64,000 bases of DNA from the NCBI RefSeq assembly GCF_028554725.1, contig NC_071671.1:12002001-12066000 (forward strand), given 5' to 3'. Each line of letters starts with the position of its first letter. Positions within the stretch are counted from its first letter, which is position 1. The translations under genes were made by a program, and so were the position numbers. Shown here piece by piece: positions 11,757 through 22,084 of the stretch. This stretch comes from Zeugodacus cucurbitae. Taxonomy: Eukaryota; Arthropoda; Insecta; Diptera; Tephritidae. The notes below the pieces were generated by a model. It did not search any database. It saw only the letters and a program-made list of their open reading frames with translations, and was not told where the DNA came from.

Positions 11757-12786
11757 ATTAAAATTAAAATTAAAATAAAAATAAAAGTTAAAATTAAAAT
11801 TAAATTTAAAATTGAAATTAAAATTAAAATTAAAATTAAATTTAAAATTAAAATTAAAATTAAAATTGAAATTAAAATTGAAATTAAAATTAAAATCAAA
11901 ATTAACATTAAAATTAAAATTAAAATTAAAATTGAAATTAAAATTAAAATTAAAATTAAAATTAAAATTAACATTAAAATTAAAATTAAAATTAAAATTA
12001 AAATTAAAATTAAAATTAAAATTAAAATAAAAATAAAAATAAAAATAAAAATTAAAATTAAAATTAAAATTAAAATTAAAATTAAAATTAAAATTAAAAT
12101 TAAAATTAAAATTAAAATTAAAATTAAAATTAAAAATAAAATTAAAAGTAAAATTAAAATTAAAATTAAAATTAAAATTAAAATTAAAATTAAAATTAAA
12201 ATTAAAATTAAAATTAAAATTAAAATTGAAATTGAAATTAAAATTAAAATTAAAATTAAAATTAAAATTAAAATTAAAATTAAAATTGAAATTGAAATTG
12301 AAATTAAAATTAAAATTAACATTAACATTAACATTAAAATTAAAATTAAAATTAAAATTAAAATTAAAATTAAAATTAAAATTAAAATTAAAATTAAAAT
12401 TAAAATTAAAATTAAAATTAAAATTAAAATTAAAATTAAAATTAAAATTAAAATTAAAATTAAAATTAAAATTAAAATTAAAATTAAAATTAAAATTAAA
12501 ATTAAAATTAAAATTAAAATTAAAATTAAAATTAAAATTAAAATTGAAATTAAAATTAAAATTAAAATTAAAATTAAAATAAAAGTTAAAATTAAAATTA
12601 AATTTGAAATTGAAATTAAAACTAAATTAAAATTAAAATTAAAATTAAAATTAAAATTAAAATTAAAATTAAAATTAAAATTAAAATTAAAATTAAAATT
12701 AAAATTAAAATTAAAATTAATATTAAAATTTAAATTTAAATTTTAAATAAATAAATTTAAATTTAAATTTAAATTAAATATAAATT
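11757..12786. repeat. 1-kb AAATTA hexanucleotide satellite array
   Basis: Nearly uninterrupted tandem AAATTA units for about a kilobase. Variants are clustered rather than scattered: AAATTG units near 11870-11885, 11930, 12225-12235 and 12285-12301; AAATTAAC units near 11903, 11970 and 12315-12334; and a run of AAATAA near 12028-12050. The last 65 bases drift to AAATTT/AAATAA and change phase. Both strands stay open because the unit length is a multiple of three, giving Lys-Leu and Ile-Leu pseudo-proteins; these are not genes. Confidence 0.97.
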
Positions 12787-13097
12787 GAGATTTCTTTAAA
12801 GCTTTTTATATACTAATATAACCAAGTTTTTTTTTTTTTGTTTTTGTGCCAGTAATACTCGGATGTAAACTCTTCTCAAAATTTGTTTTAACGCTTCTAT
12901 TGTAATATTTAATTTGATTTTTCATTTAACAAAATTTTGAAACTGTTCCAATCCACTGTTTTCTGACACGTTCTCATTTTATACCGCAGTGTTGCTTTAC
13001 CTTACATATTTTTTTAACGTAACTTAAAATGTAAAAATAAAAAAAAATCAAACAGGTGGCAACCACAAAAAATCTACTTGAAAATAATTTTTTTAGT
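12787..13097. other. Non-coding AT-rich spacer
   Basis: Includes a T-tract at about 12829-12839. A GACAGGTGGCAACCC-like motif occurs near 13055 (ACAGGTGGCAACC) and again at 13826 and, altered, at 13942, so the flanks of the hAT element share a short repeated word. Confidence 0.5.
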
Positions 13098-13777
13098 GAT
13101 TATATCAGGGACCGGAAATAAGAGTTATTTTACAATTTTTAATCAAAAAAATCATACATAAAGGAACATCGTAGAAAAGTTTTGATTACACCATCATGAT
13201 TTTTAGGTGAACTATATGCGAAATATTGTATGATTTTTAAATTTTGATTTTTATATATTTAGATCAAAAATAAAAGTTATTTTTGATTTTTATTTTTTTA
13301 GATCAAAAAATAAGAATTATTTTTGATTTTTATATTTTTAAATCAATAATAAAAATCAATTCAAAATTTGTGACATAATATGTTTCTTAACCTCTGTTAA
13401 GCTTTAAAGTAAAACTAAGGTGTACGGTTATAATAACAACAAAATGTTATGCCCCTGAACTTGATAATGGATAGAACGCATATACTCATATATAAAAATT
13501 GGAATCATGCAGCATATTGTAATACATACGGCATAAATAAATAAATAAAAATTTTGAATTGATTTTTATTATTGATTTAAAAATATAAAAATCAAAAATA
13601 ATTCTTATTTTTTGATCTAAAAAAATAAAAATCAAAAATAACTTTTATTTTTGATCTAAATATATAAAAATCAAAAATAATTTTTATTTTTGATCTAAAT
13701 ATATAAAAATCAAAAATAACTCTTATTCTTTGATTTTTTTGATAAAAGTCATAAGAGTTACGGTCCCTGGATTATAT
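13098..13777. mobile_element. hAT-type non-autonomous foldback element with 8-bp target duplication
   Basis: The element runs from 13106 to 13769 (664 bp). It begins CAGGGACCG and ends CGGTCCCTG, a perfect 9-bp terminal inverted repeat of the hAT 'CAGGG' style. GATTATAT lies directly outside both ends (13098-13105 and 13770-13777), giving the 8-bp target duplication expected of hAT transposition. Inside, 13243-13369 and 13549-13675 are near-perfect complements of about 127 bp, separated by a roughly 180-bp spacer. The arms themselves are built from a palindromic theme (ATTTTTGATTTTTAT / GATCAAAAATAA) repeated several times, with an extra unit in the right arm. There is no coding capacity. Confidence 0.9.
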
Positions 13778-15139
13778 ACAATAGAAATATTTAACTTGTT
13801 TTAAATTAATTTACCAAAATTTTTAGACAGGTGGCAACCCTCCTCAAAAGTAATATACAATCTTCAATTTTATGTAATCTACTCAGTTTGAAGTGTTGTT
13901 TTATCTTATAATTTTTGTTTTACTATACAATTTTTACAAAACATGTGGCAACATTCTTTTTTTTTTGTTTTAAAGAATTCCAGTATTATATTGGAGCTTT
14001 ACGTACTGCGTGTGTGACGTAATTTTGTGGCGCTAAACATTTTCATTTTCATAAAGCATAAGTACGCTGCAAATATTATGCGCCGGCTATAGTTTTATAT
14101 AGTACAAATGCTTACGTGCTTCCGCAACACTATTTAAAACGCTTAGCACACGCGAAAGCGATTAGCTAACGGAAACGATTTTGCGATTTTCACCTAGTTT
14201 TCCAAAAGCTTGTTAAGCCATTCGCTAAAGCTTCTTAACGCACATAACAACATATACATTGAAAGCAAATACAAATATCTCTACAACTAAGCGAATGCGA
14301 GTTGAGTGTAGCGTGGCATTGCCACCCTATTTACAAATGCTATTATAGTAGCTGTAGTATTAAATATTTCAGTTTCCATTGTTGTGCGTTGAACAAAGCT
14401 TTTGCACAGGTTTTGCGTAAGCTACATATTGACAAAACGCTTATGCAGCAAGCGTGTTACTCAAGGCATTAACGGTAAACGTAACAGTATTTGTATGTGG
14501 GAGATCAGGAGTTACACTGAAGGATTTATGGCACTGGTTAAATGACAAAACCATAAGCACTCACGCACACACACGCATATGTTACTCATCAAGTTTACAG
14601 CTTAAAACGCTTGAAATTTTCGGAAAACACACGCACCACAAGACTTTTGCGCACCACGTCTTTCTTCAATGGCACTTGACTCACAAGCGTGTGTGACTCC
14701 CACAGCGCTGCACAGTAGTGCCTTGGCATTATTTAACTGTTTTACAAACACTTAATCTCTCTGTTATAGTTAACATTCTACGCTTGTTTTTGTTGTATTC
14801 CTTTATGTAGTTGTACCTTGAAATTGTTGTAGTGCGCTCAGAGGAGAATACATACGTTATCCCCCAGAGCACGTATACGCCCCGTGGCGTGGAAACCAAA
14901 GAATGTTTTGTTGCTTGCTTGTGTTGGCAACCGTTATGTGTGAGTATTAAATTTATGAGCATAAGTAAACAACAACAACAGTAGCAAAGCTTGCAACTAG
15001 GTTGAAAGTCAGCAATCCAAAGTCAAAAATGGCAAATATGCATATGAGCAATAATAACAACAACAATTTTAAATAAAGACTCTCATCGAGCAGTTGACTT
15101 AGCCAAATGGAGTGTGTGAGCATATGTACTATTTATATA
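13778..15139. other. Non-coding, no feature seen
   Basis: AT-rich, with short CACACA/AACAAC tracts. The 80-codon frame at 14454-14696 has no recognisable motif. Confidence 0.5.
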
Positions 15140-16351
15140 AAGGGTGTTCCAAGTAGAGGTACTTTTTTCAATAGCCTTTTTTTGACAGATCACGTATGAT
15201 TTGTGTCAAGCTGTCATGTTCTTTTTGTTCAGTTTTGTTTGGCATTTCATCATGGAAAGACTTACAAGTCTACAAATTGTTCAACTTTAAATTCACTTTT
15301 TGTAAAGAATGTGTTTCGCGCACTTCGTTCAACTTATTTTCAACATAATCGGCGTACTGAGCGTAGTATTCGCAACACCATCATCCATCTTGAGACCCAG
15401 CACTAATTAATGCATAATATACGACCGAATAGGCAACGTTCAGCACGCAGTGAAGAAAATATATTTGCCGTAGCTGAGACTGATGTATGGAAAATCTTGG
15501 CGAAATTTACGTCGGGATCTTAAATTGAAAACGTACAAAATACATTTTGTGCAAGAACTGAAGTCGCCCGACCTATCCAAGCGACATCGTCTCGCTCTAT
15601 GAGTTCTTGAAATTGTTCGAGCCAATTTTTTTTCAGCGATGGAGCCCATTTCTGGCTCAATGGATATGTAAAGAACCAAAATTGCCACATTGGGGAAGAA
15701 GAGCTACCTGAAGAAATTCAAGATCTGTCATTTCATCCCGAAAAAACAACAGTTTGGTGTGGTCTGTGATGATGGTCTGTGTGATGCGATGATTACACCG
15801 GTCCTTATTTTTTCAAAATCGGTTCATATTTTTTCTTCCGGTGAGGCCGTAACCGTCAATGACGACCGTTATCGCGCTATGATAACCGACTATTTCATGC
15901 CTGAAATTGAATCTAGGGATCTCGGTGACATTTGTTTTCAACATGACGGTGCCATTTCCCACACATCGCATTAATCAATGGATTTATAGTGAGAACTCTT
16001 CGGTGAGCAGATAATTTCAGGTTTTGGGCCAGTCAATTGGTCACCAAGATCGCGTGCTATCACACCGTTAGCCTATTTCCTGTGAGGATATGTAAGGTCT
16101 AAAGCCTATGCGGACAATCCTGCTACCGATTCAGGCCTAGGAGCAAAAACACCAGTTTCAAGTTGAACTGCTCGAAAATTGGATGGCCCATCTGAGAAGT
16201 AGCTGCGGACAACATTTAAAATGGATAGTCTTTAAAAAAATAAGTGCCAAAAAAAGGTTCTTTCGAATGATAATAAACATGCACTATCAAATTTGAATTT
16301 TCCGTATTTTTTTCTTTAAAAAATGAGGGAACCTCGAATTGGGTCAGCCTT
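15140..16351 (+). mobile_element. Dead mariner-superfamily (IS630-Tc1-mariner) transposon
   Basis: The element is 1,212 bp, the usual size for mariner-like elements. The left end AAGGGTGTTCCAAGTAGAGG and the complement of the right end AAGGCTGACCCAATTCGAGG are inverted repeats (17 of 23 bases agree over the longer comparison). TA lies immediately outside each end (15138-15139 and 16352-16353), the expected target duplication. The interior encodes a decayed DDE transposase. It belongs to the insect group whose proteins carry 'FSDEAHFWLNG' and 'NWPPRSCDLTPLDYFLWGY', often annotated with a DUF4817-type helix-turn-helix; the subgroup is from memory. Confidence 0.85.
15252..16215 (+). pseudogene. 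Mariner-superfamily DDE transposase pseudogene
   Basis: It starts at ATG 15252 (MERLTSLQIVQL) but hits a stop within a dozen codons. Recognisable blocks follow: WRNLRRDLKLKTYKIHFVQE, then LKSPDLSKRHRLALMSS, FFSDGAHFWLNGYVKNQN (near 15630-15680), PEEIQDLSFHPEKTTVWCG, then after a frameshift VTVNDDRYRAMITDYFMPEI and FQHDGAISHT (near 15933-15965), and finally NWSPRSRAITPLAYFL-stop (near 16036-16083). Relative to the family, the glutamate after the first catalytic Asp (SDEAHF) is Gly, and the third-Asp region (SCDLTPLDYF) reads SRAITPLAYF, losing both Asp residues. With several stops and frameshifts it is inactive. The longest open piece is 94 codons (15690-15974). Confidence 0.88.
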
Positions 16352-17589
16352 TACAAGTATCAGTATTTGCTTAAAAAGGATATATGCCATATCTATATTT
16401 AATAGTTTTGCTCTTTCTCGAGTTTCGCAAACGCATGATTTACATTTTTCTATCGTTTCGTATTTTTAGTAAGCATAGATACAGCTATTTACAGAAGTTA
16501 ATATATATATATATTTGTATATATGTGGAACTAAGTCAAGCAGAAATTAAACTCGACTGATGCGCTTTTCTAAATAAATATTCATATTGCTCTTTGTTTA
16601 TTTATTCTATCATGCTTAGTTGCATCTAATTCATATATTTCTAGCATACATTTACTAAAAAGCTTAACAGTCTAAGCTTAGTAGAGAAATAGTTGAGTTA
16701 ATCATAACATTTTTTATTTTACTTATCAATAAAATGTTTATGTTAATGTTACTATTTATCATTATCCTTATCTTAATCTTTGTTTTAATCTTTTTCTCTT
16801 TATTGGAATTATCCTTTATTTTGATTGATTCAATAGTGAACGAAATTACCCGTAAATGATTCAATTAAATCAAAATCTATTAATAAAATTACAAATTCAA
16901 TCGTTTCGAGTTGACTTTTAATTGCCCACAATTAAGTGTTTACCACCAACAAGACTGGAAAACATTTCCATACATATGTATGTATTTCAAAATGTCAATT
17001 CAACCTTTCACCGTAAACAATTAATATTTAATTCCCCAATCAATTATTTAAAACATTAGTGTCATTTAATTCGATAGAAATGCAATTGGATACGATTTGT
17101 GAGTTTTTATTGTTAAGCGTGATAATCAAAATACGATTAGCTTTTGCTGTTGCAATTTTAACGAAATTTAATTGTACAAAAGTGCATTTGATCTTGTGTA
17201 TTTAAATTAATTGCCATTGTTTATTTTTTAAAGCTTTTGTTGTAATCCTAAAATGATTTTCAACATTACAAAATTATACAAAATAATAATGATTTATAGT
17301 AACATACATATACAATAAATTTAGTACATACATAATTGTATAGTATTTCCACTATCGCATGACTTTTCATGTTGATATTAAACCAAAATATTTCTATCTG
17401 AAAGTGGATTCAAAATACCATTTTTTATATAGTATGGTATATAAGATATTTCACATATTAGAGATATATGTATATGGTTTAAAGCCCACCAGTGGTTTCA
17501 AAAACTTAATATTAAGTATATGAAAGCTAAAGAAAAGTGATGTTTCGATTATATTCATTTTTGTAACAGAGTCCTTCGAATTTCATTAT
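16352..17589. other. Non-coding, no feature seen
   Basis: Very AT-rich with a (TA)n run at about 16500-16511. No recognised gene or repeat. Confidence 0.5.
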
Positions 17590-18345
17590 GATATTATGGT
17601 TTATAATCGATATTTCTCGTTGAAAATTAAGTCAGTCCTAGGTACAAAGGTCCTCATGTTCGGTATCTGAGATCTTGGAAAGATATAGTGCGATAACGTT
17701 TATTCGAGGGAATACTAGCAATGCAGTATTTGGACAAAATTTTGTTACGATTATCCGATTAATATTTACATTGTATAATGCCAAAATGTCAAGAAATTAT
17801 TATGTACGAAATTTGTTTGAAATTGGTCGATTAGTTCCAGAAATGTGGTTTTGAACAATAAGTGGACAGTGTCACTCCTATTTTTTATTTTTTTTGAACT
17901 AACTAAATTGCAGCTCTTTCTCATCCTTTCCCTAAAATTTAGTTCTTCTGTCATTTTTTTTATTAATGACTTATGACACTTTTAATACTGTTCAATCTAA
18001 TCTTTTTGTGAGGGTTTGACGTGGTTATTATCACATTTCTTCCACTCTCATTATATATAAGGAGTGAATGTGGCGAAATCTTTCCTGTAAAGTTATACAA
18101 TAGAACTTTAGTGGTTTTTAAAATTGGGGGGGCGGGTCTACGCCCACTTTCGCAACAAAATTTCCATCAAATATGACCATTCGTAGTGCATTCCTTGTAC
18201 CATTTTACTTGCATAACTAAATTTTTGGTTTAGTTATAGAACTTTAAAATTTTCTTCCATCAACGGCATTTTTTATGTGTGGTATGTGTGGCAATGGTTC
18301 GATTTCGCCCACCTCCAATATCACCCCTTCTATATTGCCAGTAAT
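17590..18345 (+). mobile_element. Dispersed 'CTCTCGCAA' repeat, copy f (diverged, ends missing)
   Basis: The order of blocks matches the complete copy at 2487-3704: 'CGTTGAAAATTA', 'GGTCCTCATGTTCGGTATC', 'GGTCGATTAGTTCCAGAAATG', 'GTTTGACGTGGTTATTATC', then a GGGGGGGCGGGTCTACGCCC box (18125-18144) and the TGTGTGGCAATGGTTCGATT box near 18286-18305. Neither terminal hairpin nor CTCTCGCAA end is present. It sits about 70 bp upstream of the RTE element at 18415. It is older or from another subfamily than copies a, b and d. Confidence 0.7.
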
Positions 18346-18544
18346 CTATGTTCTCACTTTCTATTTGTATTTCATAAATAGCATATTATTATCAAAGTTA
18401 AGCATTTTTTAAGAATTCCAGATCCCGCTTATGCGGTTGTGCGTAGGGTTAGGGACCCACCACATAAAAACGAATAACCAATGAATTGGAAGCACCAGCC
18501 TCGGATGAGACACCGCCCTTTTTGATGACGACCACAGCAAACGT

Positions 18545-19220
18545 ATAAAGGACTATGAATTAAGGGCACGCACCTGGAATGTCCGGAACCTTAATTGGAA
18601 AGTTGCCTCTGCCTAGCTGGTTGATGTCCTCGTAAGAGTAAAGGCTGACATCACCGCAATCCAAGAAATGCGATGGACGGGACAAGGACGGAAGAAGGTG
18701 GGTCCTTGTGACATCTACTACTGCGGCCATATAAAGGAGAGCAAATTCGGTGTGGGATTCGTTGTGGGAGAGAGACTCCGTCGTCTAGTCCTGGCATTCA
18801 TTCCGGTGGATGAACGTCTAGCCACAATCCGCATCAAAGCGAGGTTCTTCAACTTATCGCTGATTTGCGCCCACGCTCCGACGGAAGAGAAGGATGAAGT
18901 GATCAAAGATACCTTCTATGAGCGCCTAGAACGTACCTATGAGCGCTGCCCCCGCCACGATGTCAAAATCGTGCTTGGCGATTTCAACGCTAGGGTGGGT
19001 AAAGAAGGTGTCTTTGGCACAACAGTCGGAAAATTCAGCCTCCATGACGAAACATAGCCAAACGGTCTGAGGCTGATCGACTTCGCCGGGGCCCGAAATA
19101 TGGTCGTTTGTAGTACTAGAATCCAGCATCAGAAAATCCATCAAGCTACTTGGCTGTCCCCGGATCGAATCACTCGCAACCAGTGCGATCATGTTGTGAT
19201 AGATAGACGACGTGTATCCA
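18545..19220 (+). pseudogene. APE-type endonuclease domain of RTE copy A (broken)
   Basis: The readable protein includes RTWNVRN-type start (as ARTWNVRNLNWK), QEMRWTGQGRKKVGPCDIYY, LATIRIKARFFNLSLICAHA, VKIVLGDFNARVGKEGVFGT, and beyond a stop SPDRITRNQCDHVVID. These are the conserved Asn, Glu, Asp-x-Asn and final Asp-His blocks of APE-like nucleases, which nick target DNA to start reverse transcription. The best open stretch is 129 codons (18668-19057). In-frame TAG codons at 18614 and 19055 replace CAG and TCG of the copy at 39 kb, so the domain cannot be made as one protein. Confidence 0.85.
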
Positions 19221-19639
19221 GTGTTTTTAAAGTGCGTACGCTATCTTCTAGCAGCTAAGATACGCACTCGCTTCTGTGTAGAAAAGCGCACACGTCAACA
19301 AACACAAGGAAGGTTCGACATCGAGAAGCTGCAATCACAACCGACAGCCGAACGATTTTCTACTCGACTTGCACTCCTACTCTCTGAGAGCACTCATCAG
19401 CATCTCGGTATATGGGAACTGTGGGATGGCATATCAAACTCCTTACGTACAGCTGCAACCGAAACCATTGGCTTTCGGAAAAGTAAAAAAAAACAGCTGG
19501 TATGATGAGGATTGTCGTCTCGCAGTGAAACAGGCTGCCTACCTCGCAATGTTGCGATCGACCGCAACACGAGCGGGATGGGAAAGATACCGAGAGCTGA
19601 AGAGGGAAGCGAGACGCATTTGCAGACAAAAAAAAGAAA

Positions 19640-20140
19640 GAGGCCGAAATGCGTGAGTATGAAGAGCTTGACAAGCTGGCCGACAGGGGTAATGCTCGAA
19701 AATTTTACGAAAAGATCCGGAGACTAACTGAATGTTTCAAGACCGCAGCACACTCCTGAAGGACCCCCAGTGGTGATCTAGTTGTTGATGACCAGAGTAT
19801 ACTGTGTTTGTGGAGGGAACACTTCTCCGACCTGCTCAATGGCAGTGAAAGTACAACACCAGGAGATGGCGAACCCGATTCCCCAATCGACGACGATGAA
19901 GCAGATGTTCCATTGCCCGACCGTGAAGAAATTCGAATAGCAATTACCCGCTTGAAGAACAACAAGGCGGCGGGGGCCGATGGATTGTCGGCCGAGCAAT
20001 TCAAATACGGAGGCGAAGAGCTGATAAGGTGCATACATCAGCTTCTTTGCGGAATATGGTCGGAAGAAAGCATGCCCGACGATTGGAATCTCACTGTACT
20101 CTGTCCAATCCACAAAAAGGGAGACCCCACAATCTTATAA
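19640..20140 (+). pseudogene. Linker and start of reverse transcriptase of RTE copy A (frameshifted)
   Basis: Fragments in changing frames: MREYEELDKLADRGN-like sequence near 19650, then an open 110-codon stretch (19808-20140) containing FSDLLNGSESTTPGDGEPDS, IRIAITRLKNNKAAGADGLS and DDWNLTVLCPIHKKGDP. The last two are the 'NNKAAGxDGLPAE' and 'W..S.L.PIHKKGDP' blocks that precede the fingers of RTE-type reverse transcriptases. A deletion near 20135 removes the following ANYRGISLLN block and shifts the frame. Copy B at 40686 retains this region. Confidence 0.8.
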
Positions 20141-20234
20141 AGTTCTACCGAGCGTACTGTGTGAAAGACTAAAGCCCACCGTCAACAAACTGATTGGACC
20201 TTATCAGTGTGGCTTTAGACCTGGAAAATCTACA

Positions 20235-21401
20235 ATGGACCAGATATTCACAATGCGCCAAATCTTGGAGAAGACCCGTGAAAAGAGGATCGACACACAT
20301 CATCTATTTGGCGACTTTAAAGCTGCTTTCGACAGCACGAAAAGGAGCTGCCTTTATGCCGCGATGTTTGAATTTGGTATCCCCGCAAAACTAATACGGC
20401 TGTGTAAACTGACGTTGACCAACACCAAAAGCTCCGTCAGGATTGGAAAGGACCTCTCCGAGCCGTTCGATACCAAACGAGGTTTCAGACAAGGTGACTC
20501 GCTATCGTGTGATTTCTTTAACTTGATGCTGGAAAAAATAATACGAGCCGCAGAGCTAAACAGAGAAGGTATAATTTTGTATAAGAGTGTAGAGTTACTG
20601 GCGTACGCCGATGATATCGATATCATTGGAAACAACACCCGCGCCGTTTGTTCTGCTTTTTCCCGCCTGGATAAGGAAGCGAAGCGAATGGATCTGGTAT
20701 TGAACGAGGACAAGACGAAATATCTTCTGTCATCAAACAAACAGTCAGCGCATTCGCGTCTTGGCTCCCACGTCTCTGTTGACAGTTATACATTTGAAGT
20801 TGTAGATAATTTCGTATACCTGGGAACCAGCATCAACACCGAAAATAATGTCAGCCTTGAAATCCAACGCAGAATCACTCTTTCCAACAGGTGCTACTAT
20901 GGACTGAGTAGGCAATTGAAAAGTAAAGTCTTCTCTCGACGAACAAAAACTAAACTCTACAAGTCCCTCATAATTCCGGTCCTACTTTATGGTGCAGAAG
21001 CGTGGACGGTGTCAACATCCGATGAGACGGCACTAGGAGTTTTCGAGATAAAGGTTTTGCGGAAGATTTATGGTCCCTTAAACATTGGCAACGGCGAATA
21101 CCGCAGAAGATGGAATGATGAGCTGTATGTGTTGTTCGACGACATAGACATAGTCCAGCGAATAAAAAGACAGCGGCTACGCTGGCTGGATCATGTTGTT
21201 CTTATGGACGAAAATGCCCCAGCTCTGAAAGTTTTCGATGCAGTACCCCCTGGTGGAAGCCGAGGAAGAGGGAGACCTCCACTCCGATTGAAGGACGAGG
21301 TGGAGAAGGACCTGTCTTCACTTGGTATTACTAATTGGCGCCAAACTGCCAAAAGGAGAGATGCGTGGCGCGCTGTTCTGGACTTGGCTATAACCGCGTA
21401 A
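20235..21401 (+). CDS. RTE-type reverse transcriptase ORF, N-terminally truncated (copy A)
   Basis: An open frame of 388 codons, the longest real coding sequence in the window. Landmarks: [13 protein letters not shown] (1-13), motif [11 protein letters not shown] (25-34), motif [17 protein letters not shown] (81-96), motif [12 protein letters not shown] (123-133), then [11 protein letters not shown] (157-167), [12 protein letters not shown] (246-257) and, near the C-terminus, [11 protein letters not shown] with [20 protein letters not shown] (338-357). The catalytic aspartates of motifs A and C are present. It lacks the upstream NNKAAGADG and ANYRGIS blocks and the endonuclease because of frameshifts and a deletion, so the Met is probably not a natural start. 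The stop codon lies inside the 3' hairpin. A fused endonuclease-RT polyprotein is the family norm. Expression is not implied. Confidence 0.85.
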   Translation: MDQIFTMRQILEKTREKRIDTHHLFGDFKAAFDSTKRSCLYAAMFEFGIPAKLIRLCKLTLTNTKSSVRIGKDLSEPFDTKRGFRQGDSLSCDFFNLMLEKIIRAAELNREGIILYKSVELLAYADDIDIIGNNTRAVCSAFSRLDKEAKRMDLVLNEDKTKYLLSSNKQSAHSRLGSHVSVDSYTFEVVDNFVYLGTSINTENNVSLEIQRRITLSNRCYYGLSRQLKSKVFSRRTKTKLYKSLIIPVLLYGAEAWTVSTSDETALGVFEIKVLRKIYGPLNIGNGEYRRRWNDELYVLFDDIDIVQRIKRQRLRWLDHVVLMDENAPALKVFDAVPPGGSRGRGRPPLRLKDEVEKDLSSLGITNWRQTAKRRDAWRAVLDLAITA

Positions 21402-21472
21402 GCGGTGTCTACGCCAGTCAAGAAGAAGAAGAAGATTCCTAATTATTTTTTTTTTAATATTGTATTCAATCG

Positions 21473-22055
21473 GAGCAACACCAAAAGCTCCGTCATGATT
21501 GGGAAGGACCTCTCCGAGCCGTTCGATACCAAACGAGGTTTCAGACAAGGTGACTCACTATCGTGCGACTTCTTTAACTTGATGTTGGAAAAAATAATAC
21601 GAGCTGCAGAGCTAAATAGAGAAGGTACAATCTTCTACAAGAGTGTACAACTCCTGGCGTATGCCGATGATATTGATATCATCGGAAGCAACAACCGCGC
21701 CGTTTGTTCTACTTTTTCCCGCATGGATAAGAAGGCGAAGCGAATGGGTCTGGAGGTGAATGAGGACAAGACGAAATATCTCCTGTCATCAAGCAAACAG
21801 TCGGCGCACTCGCGTCTTGGCTCCCACGTCACTGTTGACAGTCATAACAGCATCAACACCGATAATAATGTCAGCCTTCAAATCCAACGCAGAATCACTC
21901 TTGCAAACAGGTGCTACTTTGGACTGAGTAGGCAATTGAACAGTAAAGTCCTCTCTCGACGAGCCAAAATCAAACTCTATAAGTCGCTTATCATTCCCGT
22001 CCTGCTTTATGGTGCAGAAGCTTGGACGATGTCAACATCAGTTGACGGTTGAACG
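21473..22055 (+). pseudogene. RTE/BovB-like internal fragment, copy D
   Basis: It begins abruptly at AGCAACACCAAAAGCTCCGT and follows copy A closely. It contains [16 protein letters not shown] and [18 protein letters not shown], with the catalytic YADD intact, then [20 protein letters not shown], and ends after [14 protein letters not shown] short internal deletion removes the [14 protein letters not shown] stretch. It stays open as part of a 215-codon frame (21405-22052), the first residues of which come from unrelated flanking DNA. It lacks the RTE 3' end and AAG tail. The 9-mer ATTCAATCG occurs immediately before it (21464-21472) and again after it (22076-22084). Confidence 0.85.
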
Positions 22056-22084
22056 CCATAAACATACATACATACATTCAATCG

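Larger units (their letters stand above)
18415..21435 (+). mobile_element. RTE/BovB-like non-LTR retrotransposon, copy A
   Basis: About 3.0 kb, 5'-truncated compared with the copy at 39251: it starts at the GATCCCGCTTATGCGGTTGT hairpin. Order: short 5' UTR, APE-type endonuclease, long linker, reverse transcriptase, short 3' UTR, and a tail CAAGAAGAAGAAGAAG. Tails of short tandem repeats rather than poly(A) are a hallmark of RTE-clade elements. The endonuclease is of the group often mis-annotated as 'craniofacial development protein 2-like'. Damage includes in-frame TAG at 18614-18616 and 19055-19057, small frameshifts around 19240-19780, and a deletion of roughly 40 bp at about 20135. The flanks show only the 5-bp ATTCC match, so the target duplication is uncertain. 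Confidence 0.9.

Noticed and set aside
11717..12582. Open frames of 205, 72 and 118 codons over the AAATTA array (Ile-Leu and Lys-Leu repeats)
   Set aside because: Produced by a hexanucleotide repeat free of stops on both strands; no start context or non-repeat domain.
18668..18906. Antisense open frames across RTE copies (for example 18718-18906, 39733-39921, 19705-20034, 40742-41071)
   Set aside because: Shadows of the coding strand; they recur in each copy only because the element itself recurs.
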